Notes under the pieces: generated by a model
What the model saw: only the letters and a program-made list of their open reading frames with translations
What the model was told of the DNA's origin: nothing
Databases searched by the model: none
Shown here: piece by piece, positions 11,008 to 20,066 of the stretch
Numbering within the stretch: the first letter of the stretch is position 1
Layout of the letters: every line of letters starts with the position of its first letter
From: Deltaproteobacteria bacterium
GTDB taxonomy: Bacteria > Myxococcota > Myxococcia > Myxococcales > SZAS-1
Reading direction: 5' to 3'
Length of the DNA stretch: 64,000 nt
Assembly: GCA_018266075.1 (NCBI GenBank)
Contig: JAFEBB010000032.1
Coordinates: forward strand, 22,264 to 86,263
Made by a program: the position numbers and the translations under genes

Positions 11008-13055
11008 CAAGCCCCCGCTTTTTTCTCCCGCTTGATGAAGCCGTATCCGAAGAGGCCCACCAGCGCCACCGCCAAAGCGCCCACCAGCCACTCGATGCCG
11101 GTCACCAGCATGGGGTGCGTCTTCGAGGTCTCGGCGAGGAGCCCGGGCACCGCGATGAACAACGCGATGGCCACGCCCATGATGCTCTCGCCGGCGATGA
11201 GCCCCGAGGCCACCGGCACGACGTACGCCTCGGCGGTGACCGGCTTCTTCTTCTCCAGCACCCAGGCGATGAACGCGCCCAGGAACATGCTGATGCAGTT
11301 CCACGCGGGGATGACGAACGCCAGGCCGATGCCCGTCGCCGAGGGGATGAGGTGCTTGTGCTTGGGGAAGGCCCTCTCCAGCAGCGTGATGGCGATGCCC
11401 GCCGCGCCGCCGATGCCAATCGCATAGAGCATCGTCGGGTGGAGCGCGTGCACGCCCTTGCCGAGCAGCTCGGCCACGGCCTTCCACACCTGCGCGCTGG
11501 GCGCGGGGAAGCGGTCGTTGCCCACGGAGTCCGGGGTGGGCGCGAGCATGTAGAACACGGGCACCGACACCAGCGCGCCCATGAACACGCCCGAGAACTG
11601 CGCCAGGAACTGCCGCCGCGGGTTGGCGCCGAGGAGGTAGCCGCTCTTGAGGTCGGTGAGCAGGTCCGCCGAGGCCGCCGCGATCGACGAGGTCACGTTC
11701 GCGGTCATGAGATTGGCGGTCATGTTCTGCGGGATGAGCGCGCCGTAGGTGAGCTGGGTGATCTTGCCGAGCGCGCCGATGGGCGTGGTGTCCGTCTCGC
11801 CGGTGGCGCGGCAGGCCACGATGGCCAGGATGGCGCTGATCAGCACCGAGAGCACGCCCAGCCACACGGGGATGTTGAAGGCCCAGGCGATGATCGCCAC
11901 GGTCGCCGCGCCAGCGAGGCCCACGCCGGCCACGAACCACGAGGTGGGCACCTCGATGCGCGCGAGCGGATCCTCCTCGGCGTTCGCGTCCTTCTTCTTG
12001 AAGATGCCGGCCAGGCCACTGAAGGCGCGCACCAGCGTCTTCCACTGCATGAAGAAGTTGAGCAGCGCGGCGGTGGTCATGAGCGACACGCCGCCCCAGA
12101 CCGTCCACGACACGATGCCGCGGTAGCCGAGCGCGTTGATCACCATGCCGCCGTGGCCGTCGGGCAGGTTGTGCATGATGGGCGCGAAGACGCCGTACGC
12201 CAGCACCGCGCCGATGAGCAGCGACACGCCCACGCGGATGCCCATGATCGCGCCCGCGCCCACCATGATCGTCGAGAGCTCGAGCGAGAACGTGTAGCCC
12301 TTGGGATCCACCACCGTGGCGGCGTTGTTCAGGCCCAGCTTGCGCAGCCAGTCGTGCAGCGGGAGGTAGTTGGGCAACGACCAGCTGTCGAGCTTGGGAA
12401 TGAAGACCCCCAGGCCGTCGCGCCAGAGGGCGATCAGGCCGCCGATGCCCATCGAATAGAAGAGCGCCTTGGCCTTCTTGGCCGAGGCCTCGCCGGCGGT
12501 GAAGAGCGAGCGCAGCGTCTCCGCGCTGGCGGTGCCGGTGGGGAAGGGCAGCTGCTCGATGTTCACCATGTTCCGCTTCATGGGGATGGCCATGAAGACG
12601 CCGAGCATGGCCAGGAAGAACACCAGGCCCATCGTCAGCATCATCGGCAGGTGGTGCCCGCTGATCATCAAGTAGGCCGTGAAGGCCGAGACCAGCGTGG
12701 TGCCCGTGGAAGCGCCGGCCGCGCTGGCCGTGCTCTGCATGCAGTTGTTCTCGAGGATGCTGGGCTCGCTGCCCAGCACGGGCTTGAGCGCCTTGAAGAT
12801 GGTCCAGCTCATGATGCACGCGGTGATGGTGACGCCCAGGCTCCAGCCGGTCTTGAGGCCGACGTAGAGGTTGGAGAGCGCCATCACCGCGCCGAGGATC
12901 AGGCCCATCACCACCGCGCGCACGGTGAGCTGGGGCATGTCGTCGCCCTGGTAGACCTCTCGCAGCCACTTGAGCTCGGGATCCTCGACCTTGCCGTCGG
13001 CGTGGACCGCGGGCGTGGCGGGAGGATCGGCGGGGAGGTTGGGGGCGGCGGCCAT
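11007..13055 (-). CDS. OPT-family oligopeptide transporter
   Basis: 682 residues with about 14-16 hydrophobic segments and signatures of the OPT superfamily: SNLYVGLKTGWSLGVTIT, NNCMQSTASAAG, an LPFPTGTASAE motif, and NMTANLMTANVTS. A soluble loop with charged residues lies at about 345-370. Family members import peptides or metal chelates across the inner membrane with a proton gradient; the substrate here is unknown. It shares an operon with the downstream histidine phosphatase and is divergent from the MscS-like channel gene across a 160-base gap. Confidence 0.9.
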   Translation of the reverse strand: MAAAPNLPADPPATPAVHADGKVEDPELKWLREVYQGDDMPQLTVRAVVMGLILGAVMALSNLYVGLKTGWSLGVTITACIMSWTIFKALKPVLGSEPSILENNCMQSTASAAGASTGTTLVSAFTAYLMISGHHLPMMLTMGLVFFLAMLGVFMAIPMKRNMVNIEQLPFPTGTASAETLRSLFTAGEASAKKAKALFYSMGIGGLIALWRDGLGVFIPKLDSWSLPNYLPLHDWLRKLGLNNAATVVDPKGYTFSLELSTIMVGAGAIMGIRVGVSLLIGAVLAYGVFAPIMHNLPDGHGGMVINALGYRGIVSWTVWGGVSLMTTAALLNFFMQWKTLVRAFSGLAGIFKKKDANAEEDPLARIEVPTSWFVAGVGLAGAATVAIIAWAFNIPVWLGVLSVLISAILAIVACRATGETDTTPIGALGKITQLTYGALIPQNMTANLMTANVTSSIAAASADLLTDLKSGYLLGANPRRQFLAQFSGVFMGALVSVPVFYMLAPTPDSVGNDRFPAPSAQVWKAVAELLGKGVHALHPTMLYAIGIGGAAGIAITLLERAFPKHKHLIPSATGIGLAFVIPAWNCISMFLGAFIAWVLEKKKPVTAEAYVVPVASGLIAGESIMGVAIALFIAVPGLLAETSKTHPMLVTGIEWLVGALAVALVGLFGYGFIKREKKAGA

Positions 13056-13215
13056 GGAGCGGCTCCTGCTTTCGCGACTTTGGAACGCGAAGCGGGCGGG
13101 ATTACTTCATCCGCGCGCTCCGGGGCAAGGCGCGCAGGGTCGCACGGCCGCCCGAGGGGCAGGCAGGCCGACTTCCTGTTGACCCCCCTCGGCATGCCCT
13201 CGACAATCGCCGGGC

Positions 13216-14718
13216 ATGCACATGGCCCCGCTCATTGCGGAGAACGTGCAGACCACGGTGTCGGTGATCCTCGCCGCGCTGCTGCTCGGCTTGCGGGCGC
13301 TCGCCCAGCACGAGCAGCTCAAGAAGGACTGTGGCGGCGCGGCCAAGTACTTCCTTACCTCGCTTGCCGCCAACATCGCCGCGAGCACCTTCGACGCGCC
13401 GAACCACCCGCGTCCTTGGGTCGTCTACCTCGACGCGCTCGGCCTCCTGCTCTTCACCTGGGGATGCTGCCGGACGGTGGTGGGCCTGACCATCTGGGTC
13501 TTCCGCAGCCGGCGCAACGTGCCCACGCCCAAGATCGTCCGCGACGTGGTGGACGGCGTGCTCTACGCGCTCTGCCTCGTCGTGGTGCTGCGCGCGACCT
13601 TGAAGGTGGACCTGGCCTCCCTGGTGGCCACCAGCGCGGCGCTCTCGGTGGTCGTCGGCCTCGCGCTGCAGGAGACGCTGGGCAACCTCTTCGCCGGCCT
13701 GTCGCTGCAGCTCGAGCACCCGTTCCAGGTGGGCGACTGGGTGGGGATGAACGAGTTCGTGGGCCGGGTGGTCCAGGTCGCCTGGCGCGGGACGAAGCTG
13801 GAGACGCTGCGCCGCGAGCAGGTGACGGTGCCCAACTCCAGCATCGCCAAGGCCAACGTGGTGAACTTCTCGCGCCACGGCATCGTGGCCAAGGAGCTCA
13901 CCGTGGGCGTGGCCTACAAGGCGCCGCCGAATCTCGTGAAGGCCGCGCTCCTCGACGTGCTCACCCATCTGCCGGAGATCGTCCAGGACCCGCCGCCGCG
14001 CGCGCAGGTGCTGCGCTTCGACGACTCGGCCGTCACCTACCAGCTCCGCTTCTTCGTGAAGGGCTTCGAGAACGTGGAGGTCGCGGCCGACGCGGTGCTC
14101 TCCGCGCTCTGGTACCGGCTCAAGCGCGAGGGCATGGAGATCCCCTTCCCGCAGCGCACGCTGCAGCTCGAGCGCGTGCCGCCGCAGCGCAACGTGTTGG
14201 CCCACGGCGACGACTTCGCGGACACCGTGGAGCTCTTGAGCACGGTCGACTTCCTCAAACCGCTCGGCGACGACGGCCGGGCCTCGCTCGCCCGCGGCGT
14301 GCAGCGCGAGCTCTACGGCCGCGGGGAGCCCATCATCCGCGCGGGCGACCAGGGCGACGCCTTCCACATGGTGGCCGCGGGCGAGGTCATCGTGCGCGCG
14401 AAGGTCGGCGAGAAGGAGCAGGAGGTCGCGCGGCTGCGGCGGGGCGAGTTCTTCGGCGAGATGTCGCTGCTCACCGGCGAGCCGCGCTCGGCCACGGTCC
14501 TCGCCGCGACGGACGCGACGCTGGTCACCATGCACCGCGGCGCCTTCGCCGAGGTGCTCGCGCAGCACAACACCGTGGCCGGCGAGCTGGCGGAGATCCT
14601 CGCCCGGCGACGGGCGCACCTCGCGGAGGCCAAGGCCGGCGCGGATGACACCCAGAATCAGCGGGCGGAGTCGAAGCGCATCTTTGGAAGGCTGCGCGAG
14701 CTCTTCAAGGTCACTTGA
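13216..14718 (+). CDS. MscS-family channel fused to a cyclic nucleotide-binding domain
   Basis: 500 residues. The N-terminal part has several membrane segments, followed by the pore-lining helix and beta domain of MscS channels (SAALSVVVGLALQETLGNLF, LEHPFQVGDWVGMNEFVGRV, VTVPNSSIAKANVVNFSR). A cyclic nucleotide-binding domain occupies about 340-465 with the phosphate-binding cassette FFGEMSLLTGEPRSATV. This is a bacterial cyclic-nucleotide-gated (bCNG) layout; such channels may respond to cAMP more than to tension. A cyclase gene lies about 9 kb away at 23634. The stop overlaps the next start by one base. Confidence 0.92.
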   Translation: MHMAPLIAENVQTTVSVILAALLLGLRALAQHEQLKKDCGGAAKYFLTSLAANIAASTFDAPNHPRPWVVYLDALGLLLFTWGCCRTVVGLTIWVFRSRRNVPTPKIVRDVVDGVLYALCLVVVLRATLKVDLASLVATSAALSVVVGLALQETLGNLFAGLSLQLEHPFQVGDWVGMNEFVGRVVQVAWRGTKLETLRREQVTVPNSSIAKANVVNFSRHGIVAKELTVGVAYKAPPNLVKAALLDVLTHLPEIVQDPPPRAQVLRFDDSAVTYQLRFFVKGFENVEVAADAVLSALWYRLKREGMEIPFPQRTLQLERVPPQRNVLAHGDDFADTVELLSTVDFLKPLGDDGRASLARGVQRELYGRGEPIIRAGDQGDAFHMVAAGEVIVRAKVGEKEQEVARLRRGEFFGEMSLLTGEPRSATVLAATDATLVTMHRGAFAEVLAQHNTVAGELAEILARRRAHLAEAKAGADDTQNQRAESKRIFGRLRELFKVT

Positions 14719-15257
14719 TGATTGCGCTCGTCGCGCCGCTGCTGCTCGCGGTGGTCCAGCCCCTGCCTGCGCCGAACGACCGCCACGCCGGCGAGCGCGC
14801 CAGCCAGTGCATCTACTACTACCGGCTGCAGACCACGTTCGTGCCCGGCGGCAGCGCGGCCTGCGAGGCCGACGGCTACGGGCTGGAGTTCATGCGCGCC
14901 CACTGGGCGGAGATCTCCGACCTCGAGCACAAGAAGCAGGAGCAGATGGATCAGCGCCTGGCGCACGCGCGCGAAGTGCAGGCGGCCAAGGCGCACGCGG
15001 CCGAGCTGAAGGACCCGTGCTTCGCGATGATCCTCGACGGCGGCGCCGGACCCGACGGCGGCCAGGCGCTCTGCGACCTCGCCGGCTTCAACCGCGTCTA
15101 CGTGACCCGCTTCGCGCAACGCGAGCAGCGCATGGCCGCGCGCGCGGAGGCGGATCGCAGCGCCGTCCAACGCAAGCGCTGGGTGGGGTGGGGCGCCGCG
15201 ATCGCCGTGGTTGCCGGGGTGATCGCCGTGGTGCTGCGCACGCGCAAGCGCGCTTGA
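14718..15257 (+). CDS. small membrane-anchored protein of unknown function
   Basis: 179 residues; the ATG at 14718 overlaps the channel stop (TGATG). An N-terminal hydrophobic stretch (MIALVAPLLLAVVQPLPAP) looks like a signal peptide. The middle is charged and helical with several Cys (SQCIYYYR, CFAMILDGG, ALCDLAGF). A C-terminal membrane helix (WGAAIAVVAGVIAVVL) is followed by RTRKRA. Not recognised. Co-translation with the channel suggests a functional link. Confidence 0.7.
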   Translation: MIALVAPLLLAVVQPLPAPNDRHAGERASQCIYYYRLQTTFVPGGSAACEADGYGLEFMRAHWAEISDLEHKKQEQMDQRLAHAREVQAAKAHAAELKDPCFAMILDGGAGPDGGQALCDLAGFNRVYVTRFAQREQRMAARAEADRSAVQRKRWVGWGAAIAVVAGVIAVVLRTRKRA

Positions 15258-15293
15258 TTGCTCGCTTGCTTGCTTTGAAGGGGGCGCGTTTTT

Positions 15294-15329
15294 TTGGAGT
15301 CGCGCGGCTCGGGCATATAGTCGTTGGCG
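15294..15329 (+). promoter_or_regulatory. possible promoter giving a leaderless divIVA transcript
   Basis: TTGGAG (15294-15299), 16 bases, TATAGT (15316-15321). Transcription would begin at about 15328-15330, at or next to the ATG at 15330, and no Shine-Dalgarno sequence is visible before that ATG. Confidence 0.35.
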
Positions 15330-15818
15330 ATGAAGCTCACGCCGCTCGACATCCGACAGAAGCAGTTCAAGACCGGCTTCCGCGGGCTCGACCCCAAGGA
15401 CGTGGAGGCCTTTCTGGATCTCGTCGCCTCGGAGTTCGAGGAGCTGGCGAAAGAGAACCTCTTCATCAAGGACGAGATCTCGCGCAAGGCGCTCAAGATC
15501 GACGAGTACCGCGACCGAGAGAAGACGCTCCAGGAGACGATGGTCGCCGCCCAGAAGGTCGCCGAGGACATGAAGGAGGCGGCCAAGAAGCAGGCGGAGA
15601 TCGTGGTGAGCGAGGCGGAGCTGCAGGCGGAGAAGATCGTCCAGGGCGCGCACCAGCGGCTGGTGGAGATCGTCTCCGAGATCAGCGAGCTCAAGCGCCA
15701 GCGCACCCAGTTCGAGAGCCAGGTGCGCTCCGTCATCGAGAGCCACCAGAAGCTCTTGGAGACGTTCTCGAGCCCCGCGAAGGCCGAGGACAACGTGGCC
15801 TACTTCGCGAAGAAGTAG
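15330..15818 (+). CDS. DivIVA-domain protein
   Basis: 162 residues. The N-terminus LTPLDIRQKQFKTGFRGLD...DVEAFLDLVASEFEEL is a clear DivIVA/GpsB lipid-binding domain, followed by a long coiled coil (about 60-150). DivIVA proteins bind curved membrane at poles and septa and organise growth or division proteins. In this phylum the family often lies, as here, just upstream of a DUF167 (YggU-like) gene. I start at ATG 15330; the in-frame TTG six bases upstream is less likely. Confidence 0.9.
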   Translation: MKLTPLDIRQKQFKTGFRGLDPKDVEAFLDLVASEFEELAKENLFIKDEISRKALKIDEYRDREKTLQETMVAAQKVAEDMKEAAKKQAEIVVSEAELQAEKIVQGAHQRLVEIVSEISELKRQRTQFESQVRSVIESHQKLLETFSSPAKAEDNVAYFAKK

Positions 15819-15996
15819 CGCGCCTCAGCTCGCCGGTGCAGCTTCGAGAAATCGAGCAGCTTTTTGACCAGGGGCGCCTCGCGGATCCTCGGATCCGACA
15901 GCGCCAACGGATTCCAGGTTCCGTCCGACCGCCCATGGCGCCGCTTGCTCGAGCCTCCTAGAATGAGGGCTCCGTTGGGGCTGGGCAGGGCAGGTC

Positions 15997-16293
15997 ATGG
16001 CGCCGTACCTCCGAGAGACGCAGGAAGGTGTCGAGGTGGCGCTGCTCGTCCAGCCGCGGGCTTCTCGCACGCGCGTGGTGGGTGAGCACGACGGCAGGCT
16101 CAAGGTCGCCCTGGCCGCGCCGCCCGTCGACGGCGCCGCCAACGACGCGCTCATCGAGTTCCTCGCCGATTGCTTGAAGGTCGGTCGGCGCGCGCTGCGG
16201 CTCGCGCACGGCGATGCGTCGCGGCGGAAGACCGTGGTCGTCGCCGGCGCCAAGGCGTCGGAGATCCAGCAGGCGCTGGAGGCCGCATGCTGA
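15997..16293 (+). CDS. DUF167 (YggU-like) protein
   Basis: 98 residues covering the whole DUF167 fold: VQPRASRTRVVGEHDGRLKV, the signature APPVDGAANDALIEFLA, and LAHGDASRRKTVVV. The family is small, cytoplasmic and of unknown function, with solved structures. The stop overlaps the start of the next gene by seven bases, suggesting coupled translation. Confidence 0.9.
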   Translation: MAPYLRETQEGVEVALLVQPRASRTRVVGEHDGRLKVALAAPPVDGAANDALIEFLADCLKVGRRALRLAHGDASRRKTVVVAGAKASEIQQALEAAC

Positions 16294-17267
16294 CGCCGCT
16301 GCTCGCGTTGGCGCTGGTCGCGGCACCGTGGCGGGCCGACGCGCCGAAGACGCACGAGATCGATCTCCCGCGCTTTCACATCCAGGCCACCGACGCCGCG
16401 CTGGGCACGGCCAACCTGCTCGCCAACGAGCTCGAGCAGGACCGCGACCAGATCGCCACGCGCATGGGCGCCGACTATCCCGGCGTGACCGAGGTGCGCG
16501 TGGGCGAGGGCATCGAAGAGGTGCTGCGCCTGGAGCTGCCCACGGTGAACCCGCCGCGCTGGGCCGCGGGCCTGGCGCATCCGCAGGAGAACCTCATCCT
16601 CCTCGACGCCTCGCAGATCCGGAACGACCGCGGCGGCGTGGGCATCGTGCTGCACGAGCTCGCCCACCTCGCGGTGGCCGAGCTGGGCTCGCCGGAGCTG
16701 CCCCGATGGCTGCAGGAGGGGCTCGCCATTCGCATCGCGGGCGAGACCAGCCAGGAGGAGCCGCTGGTGCTGCTGCGCGCCGCGCGCGAGCCCATCCCGC
16801 TGGCCGAGCTGGACCGCGGCTTCCCCGAGGGCTACGGCGAGGTGCAGCTCGCGTACGCCGAGAGCAAGGACTTCGTGGAGTTCCTCGCCGAGCAGCCGCA
16901 TGGGCCGGAGTCGCTGCGCAAGCTCCTCGAGGCCGTGCACGCGGGCACACCCTTCGACGCGGCGTTCGCGGCGAGCTTCGGCCCGCGCGCGCAGCTCGAG
17001 AGCGACTGGCTCACCCACCTCAAGCGCGACTACCGCTGGGTCCCGTTCGCCACCGGCAGCTCGGTGCTCTTCTGCATGACCTCGCTGCTCTGCATCTTCG
17101 CCTGGGCGCGGGTGCGGCGGCGGCAGCGCACGCGCATGGCCGAGCTCGCGCTCGAGGAGCAGGCCATGCTGGCGGCGCAGCGCATCCACGCGGCGGAAGA
17201 GGCCATGCCGCAGCCGAGCGCCGCCGAGCCGCCTCCCAGCGGCGGGACGAAGCCGACGCTGCACTGA
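16287..17267 (+). CDS. membrane-anchored gluzincin-like metallopeptidase
   Basis: 326 residues. The start is a short signal-like stretch (MLTPLLALALVAAPWRA). The centre has VLHELAHLAVAELG, an HExxH-type zinc site, and the following LPRWLQEGLAIRIAGE supplies the downstream Glu typical of peptidase MA-like families. A C-terminal membrane helix (SSVLFCMTSLLCIFAWA, about 250-268) is followed by a basic, Glu/Ala-rich tail. The protease domain is therefore predicted to be extracytoplasmic. ATG 16287 lies inside the last codons of the DUF167 gene. Confidence 0.82.
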   Translation: MLTPLLALALVAAPWRADAPKTHEIDLPRFHIQATDAALGTANLLANELEQDRDQIATRMGADYPGVTEVRVGEGIEEVLRLELPTVNPPRWAAGLAHPQENLILLDASQIRNDRGGVGIVLHELAHLAVAELGSPELPRWLQEGLAIRIAGETSQEEPLVLLRAAREPIPLAELDRGFPEGYGEVQLAYAESKDFVEFLAEQPHGPESLRKLLEAVHAGTPFDAAFAASFGPRAQLESDWLTHLKRDYRWVPFATGSSVLFCMTSLLCIFAWARVRRRQRTRMAELALEEQAMLAAQRIHAAEEAMPQPSAAEPPPSGGTKPTLH

Positions 17268-17270
17268 GCG

Positions 17271-17867
17271 TCAGAAGAAATCGAAGATCACTTCGATCAC
17301 GAAGCCCACGACGCTGAAGACCGCGCCGCCGACGTCGAACCACGAGCTGGATTCGTTGGCGCTGCGGTTCTGGGCGATGGCGTCGTCGATGGCGCGGTTG
17401 CGGCGGCGGCGCTCGAGCTCGGTCTGGCGGCGTCGGTCGGGCGCGTGGAGCGTCTGCGCGCGCTCGGCACAGAGCCGACAGAGCGTCTGCTCCGCGCCGA
17501 TGATGGCCTCCCCGCGGGGAAGCTCGCGCTCGCAGGACTCGCAGCGGAAGGTGCGCGGCGTCAAGGACGGGCGGTGCGCGTGGACCAGGATCTCCAGCTC
17601 GCCGCGGTCGAGGAAGGTGCCGGTGCAGGTCTCGCAGGAGTCGATCTCCACCAGCGGGCTCCGGTAGGCGGTCATCGGCGTGCGGCAGCTGGGGCAGTCG
17701 CGCGGCGCATCGCTCGCGGCGGCCACGAGATCCGAGCCAAGGCGCGCGCCCTTCTTCGACAGCGCCGCCGGGCTGAGCCAGAGCCCGCCGCAGCGCGCGC
17801 AGCGGGCCGCGCTGGGCTCGGTGAAGCGCAGCTCGCCGCGGCAGGCCGGACAGGGGAGGGCGTCCAT
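17271..17867 (-). CDS. zinc-ribbon (zf-TFIIB-like) protein
   Basis: 198 residues with three Cys-pair modules: CPACRGEL...CARCGGLWLSP near the N-terminus, CPSCRTPM...CETCTGTFLDRGELE around residues 60-100, and CESCERELPRGE...CRLCAERA around 110-140. The second matches the zf-TFIIB family, and the C-terminus has a hydrophobic segment (VGGAVFSVVGFVIEVIFDFF). Such proteins probably bind zinc; their role is unknown. It converges with the peptidase gene, with only three bases between stops. Confidence 0.8.
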   Translation of the reverse strand: MDALPCPACRGELRFTEPSAARCARCGGLWLSPAALSKKGARLGSDLVAAASDAPRDCPSCRTPMTAYRSPLVEIDSCETCTGTFLDRGELEILVHAHRPSLTPRTFRCESCERELPRGEAIIGAEQTLCRLCAERAQTLHAPDRRRQTELERRRRNRAIDDAIAQNRSANESSSWFDVGGAVFSVVGFVIEVIFDFF

Positions 17868-17892
17868 CGCCAGAGCCTACCGCGGCGATCGC

Positions 17893-19245
17893 TCAGCGGG
17901 TGATCATCGCCGGCGGGTGGGCGCAGAGCCGCAGCACCTCCTCGCGCGCAGCCTGGAAGTCCACCGGCCGCCCCGGCAGCGCGAAGTCCGGCGCCAGCAC
18001 CTTGGCCGCGAGCCGGCGCGCCTTCACCGGGTCGCGCTTGGCGGCCATCAGCAAGAGCTCGTAGTCCTCCAGGCCCTTGCGCAGGAGCTTGAGCCGCACG
18101 GTGGTGCGGGGCTCGCCGCTCGGCGACTGGTCGAGCAGCGCCACCGGGTCGCGCGCGTACAAGCCCACCGCGCCCGCGTGGAAGGCCGCCCAGCCCAGGC
18201 TGCGGACGCGATAGCCGTGGGTGCCGCGCTCCAGCCAGCTGCCGGAGTCGTCGCGCGCCATCGACGCGCCGTCGGCGCCCTCGGGGCCGCGGCCCAGGCG
18301 CCACCAGAACTGCCCCGAGCGCGGCCCGTCGTCGTGCGCGGCCACCAGCGAGATGCCCGGCCCCGCGTGCCCCTGGACGCCGCTCAGCATCCGCCCGTCC
18401 TCGCCGAAGCTGACCAGCAGATCTCCCATGCCGCGCTGTGCCAGGTGCCGCTTCACCGCCAGCAGGTACTCGAGCCGCCGCGGCGCGGGCACGCCCTCGG
18501 GCACCTCGAGCGCCACGGAGCTCGCGCGCACGTCGCCCTCGAGCCGCAGCGGGGCGAGGGCGCGGTCGAACTCGGTGAAGTCGAGCGCCAGCGTCCCTTC
18601 CAGTCGACGCACCTCGAACGGCGGCGGGCGGGCCACGCGCAGCGTCACCCGCTCCTTGAGCGCCGCGCGCGCGAAGGCTCCGGCGGCGCCGCTCCCGTCG
18701 GGCGGGAAGCTGGTGGCCAAAGACGGCGTGCGCGGCAAGGTGAGCGGCAGCACCTCGACCTCGATGGGCACCGTGCGCGCGCCGTGCGAGGTCTCGAGCT
18801 CGAGCTGTCCGCGGTACTGCCCGGGCGCGGCCTCGCGCGGCACCGCGACCTCCACCCAGAGCAGGAGGTTCTCCTCCGGGCTCACCGGCAGCGGGCCCTG
18901 GCAGGGCTCGAGGCTGTCGGGGAGCTCGCCGCGCGGCGTGGGCGACCAGCCGACGCGATCCAGCTCCACGCTCGACGAGGGGATCGACTCGCCGTGCGGC
19001 CCCTGGAGCGCGCTCATCCGAGCGGTGAGCAGCCCCGACGCGGCCGAACGAATGGCCACCATCGCCGGCTCGCGCTCACCCCGGGCCGCGCGCAGGTGCA
19101 GCGCCGCCGCACCCTGGGCCTCCGTCTGCCGGGCGACCTGCGCCTCGGGCGGCAACACCACCGCCTCCAGCCCGCCCGACGAGGCCACCGCCCAGGCCCT
19201 CGTCGCCCCGCACAGCGCAAGACACGTCCAGACGCTCGTACGCAT
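17893..19245 (-). CDS. secreted protein with DUF4091 C-terminal domain
   Basis: 450 residues. I chose the ATG at 19245 because it begins a signal peptide (MRTSVWTCLALCGATRAWA), although the frame stays open further upstream. The C-terminus (TVRLKLLRKGLEDYELLLM, with a preceding GLYARDPVALLDQSPSGEP) matches DUF4091, usually the last domain of predicted glycoside hydrolases. The central region has beta-rich segments, but I cannot place a full TIM barrel; at 450 residues it is shorter than typical DUF4091 glycosidases. Location is probably periplasmic or secreted. Confidence 0.7.
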   Translation of the reverse strand: MRTSVWTCLALCGATRAWAVASSGGLEAVVLPPEAQVARQTEAQGAAALHLRAARGEREPAMVAIRSAASGLLTARMSALQGPHGESIPSSSVELDRVGWSPTPRGELPDSLEPCQGPLPVSPEENLLLWVEVAVPREAAPGQYRGQLELETSHGARTVPIEVEVLPLTLPRTPSLATSFPPDGSGAAGAFARAALKERVTLRVARPPPFEVRRLEGTLALDFTEFDRALAPLRLEGDVRASSVALEVPEGVPAPRRLEYLLAVKRHLAQRGMGDLLVSFGEDGRMLSGVQGHAGPGISLVAAHDDGPRSGQFWWRLGRGPEGADGASMARDDSGSWLERGTHGYRVRSLGWAAFHAGAVGLYARDPVALLDQSPSGEPRTTVRLKLLRKGLEDYELLLMAAKRDPVKARRLAAKVLAPDFALPGRPVDFQAAREEVLRLCAHPPAMITR

Positions 19246-19503
19246 GGCCCGCCTCCCAGCCGAGCCAGCGACGGCCCGGACTCCTCGCCCGGGCTCCTGA
19301 AGTCGCAACGGCCGTGCCGCCTGGAGCGTCGGCCGCTGAACCGGAGAGGCGGCGCCGTTGGGAAGGGCAGTCGCCTGTCGAAGTTTCCGGATTCCGCGCG
19401 GCGCGGGTTGCGCGCCCTCGTGGACCCGCCGGGTTGCACGGCTGGCAGGCGGCTTGCTCCAGCGTGGGGCGGACGGGCGTCCGAGGTTCGCGGGAGGCGT
19501 GGA
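19246..19503. other. divergent intergenic region
   Basis: Separates the DUF4091 gene (minus strand) from the plus-strand gene at 19504. No recognisable gene or repeat is present; it presumably holds both promoters. Confidence 0.4.
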
Positions 19504-20007
19504 ATGGAGCGGGGGCTGGCCCAGGGTGAGCAGGCGGCGGAGCGGGCGGAGCTGGGGGCGGCGCTGCAGAGCCGGGCGACCGAGCTGGCGCAGCGCTGGC
19601 GGCGGCTGCTCTTCCAGGGCGACGTGCAGCAGGCCTCGGAGCGCACCGCGCTCCTTCAGGACGTCGCCGAGCCGCTGCTGTTCGAAGCCGGCCGGCAGCT
19701 CGCGTCGGGCGGGAGCGGAGCCACGGGGCCGTGGTCGCGGTGCACCGGGCTCTTGCGGCTCTCGCCCGCGCGCGGCGCGCCCGGGCTCGACGAGGAGTTC
19801 GCCGCCTTGCAGGACGTGGTCGAGGCCTTCGCCGCCGCGCTCGACGCCCCCTTGGCCGCGCGCCGCCGGCTGCGCACCTACCTGGAAGCGGCGCGGCTGC
19901 TCTCGCGCGCCGAGCTGGCGCGGAAGCTGGATCCGCTGGCGCCGCGACCCGCAGCGCCATTTGGCGGGGTGGTGGTGGAGCTGTACGAGCGGGCGCTCTG
20001 GCACTGA
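19504..20007 (+). CDS. all-helical protein of unknown function
   Basis: 167 residues, rich in Ala, Leu, Arg and Glu and predicted helical throughout (ERAELGAALQSRATELAQRW, DVVEAFAAALDAPLAARRRL). No signal peptide or membrane segment. The pattern of four helices recalls RsbR- or chemotaxis-type signalling N-domains, but this is only a resemblance. A strong hairpin follows the stop. Confidence 0.6.
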   Translation: MERGLAQGEQAAERAELGAALQSRATELAQRWRRLLFQGDVQQASERTALLQDVAEPLLFEAGRQLASGGSGATGPWSRCTGLLRLSPARGAPGLDEEFAALQDVVEAFAAALDAPLAARRRLRTYLEAARLLSRAELARKLDPLAPRPAAPFGGVVVELYERALWH

Positions 20008-20008
20008 G

Positions 20009-20041
20009 CCGTCCTCTCCGGGGGAGGGGCGGAGAGGACGG
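20009..20041 (+). terminator. strong intergenic hairpin
   Basis: A perfect 11-bp stem (CCGTCCTCTCC with GGAGAGGACGG) and an 11-base G-rich loop begin two bases after the stop at 20007. No U-run follows, so it may be a factor-dependent terminator, an mRNA-stabilising structure or a partial attenuator before the gene at 20067. Confidence 0.5.
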
Positions 20042-20066
20042 CAGTCGAGCGGATGAGGAGGTCGCG

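Noticed and set aside
15241..15296. Possible intrinsic terminator with a seven-T run before divIVA
   Set aside because: The T-run at 15289-15295 is real, but the only pairing I find (CGCGC with GCGCG) has a loop of about 38 bases, too weak to call.
15819..15996. Small gene between divIVA and DUF167
   Set aside because: Short frames exist on both strands but none has a start with ribosome-binding site or a recognisable sequence.
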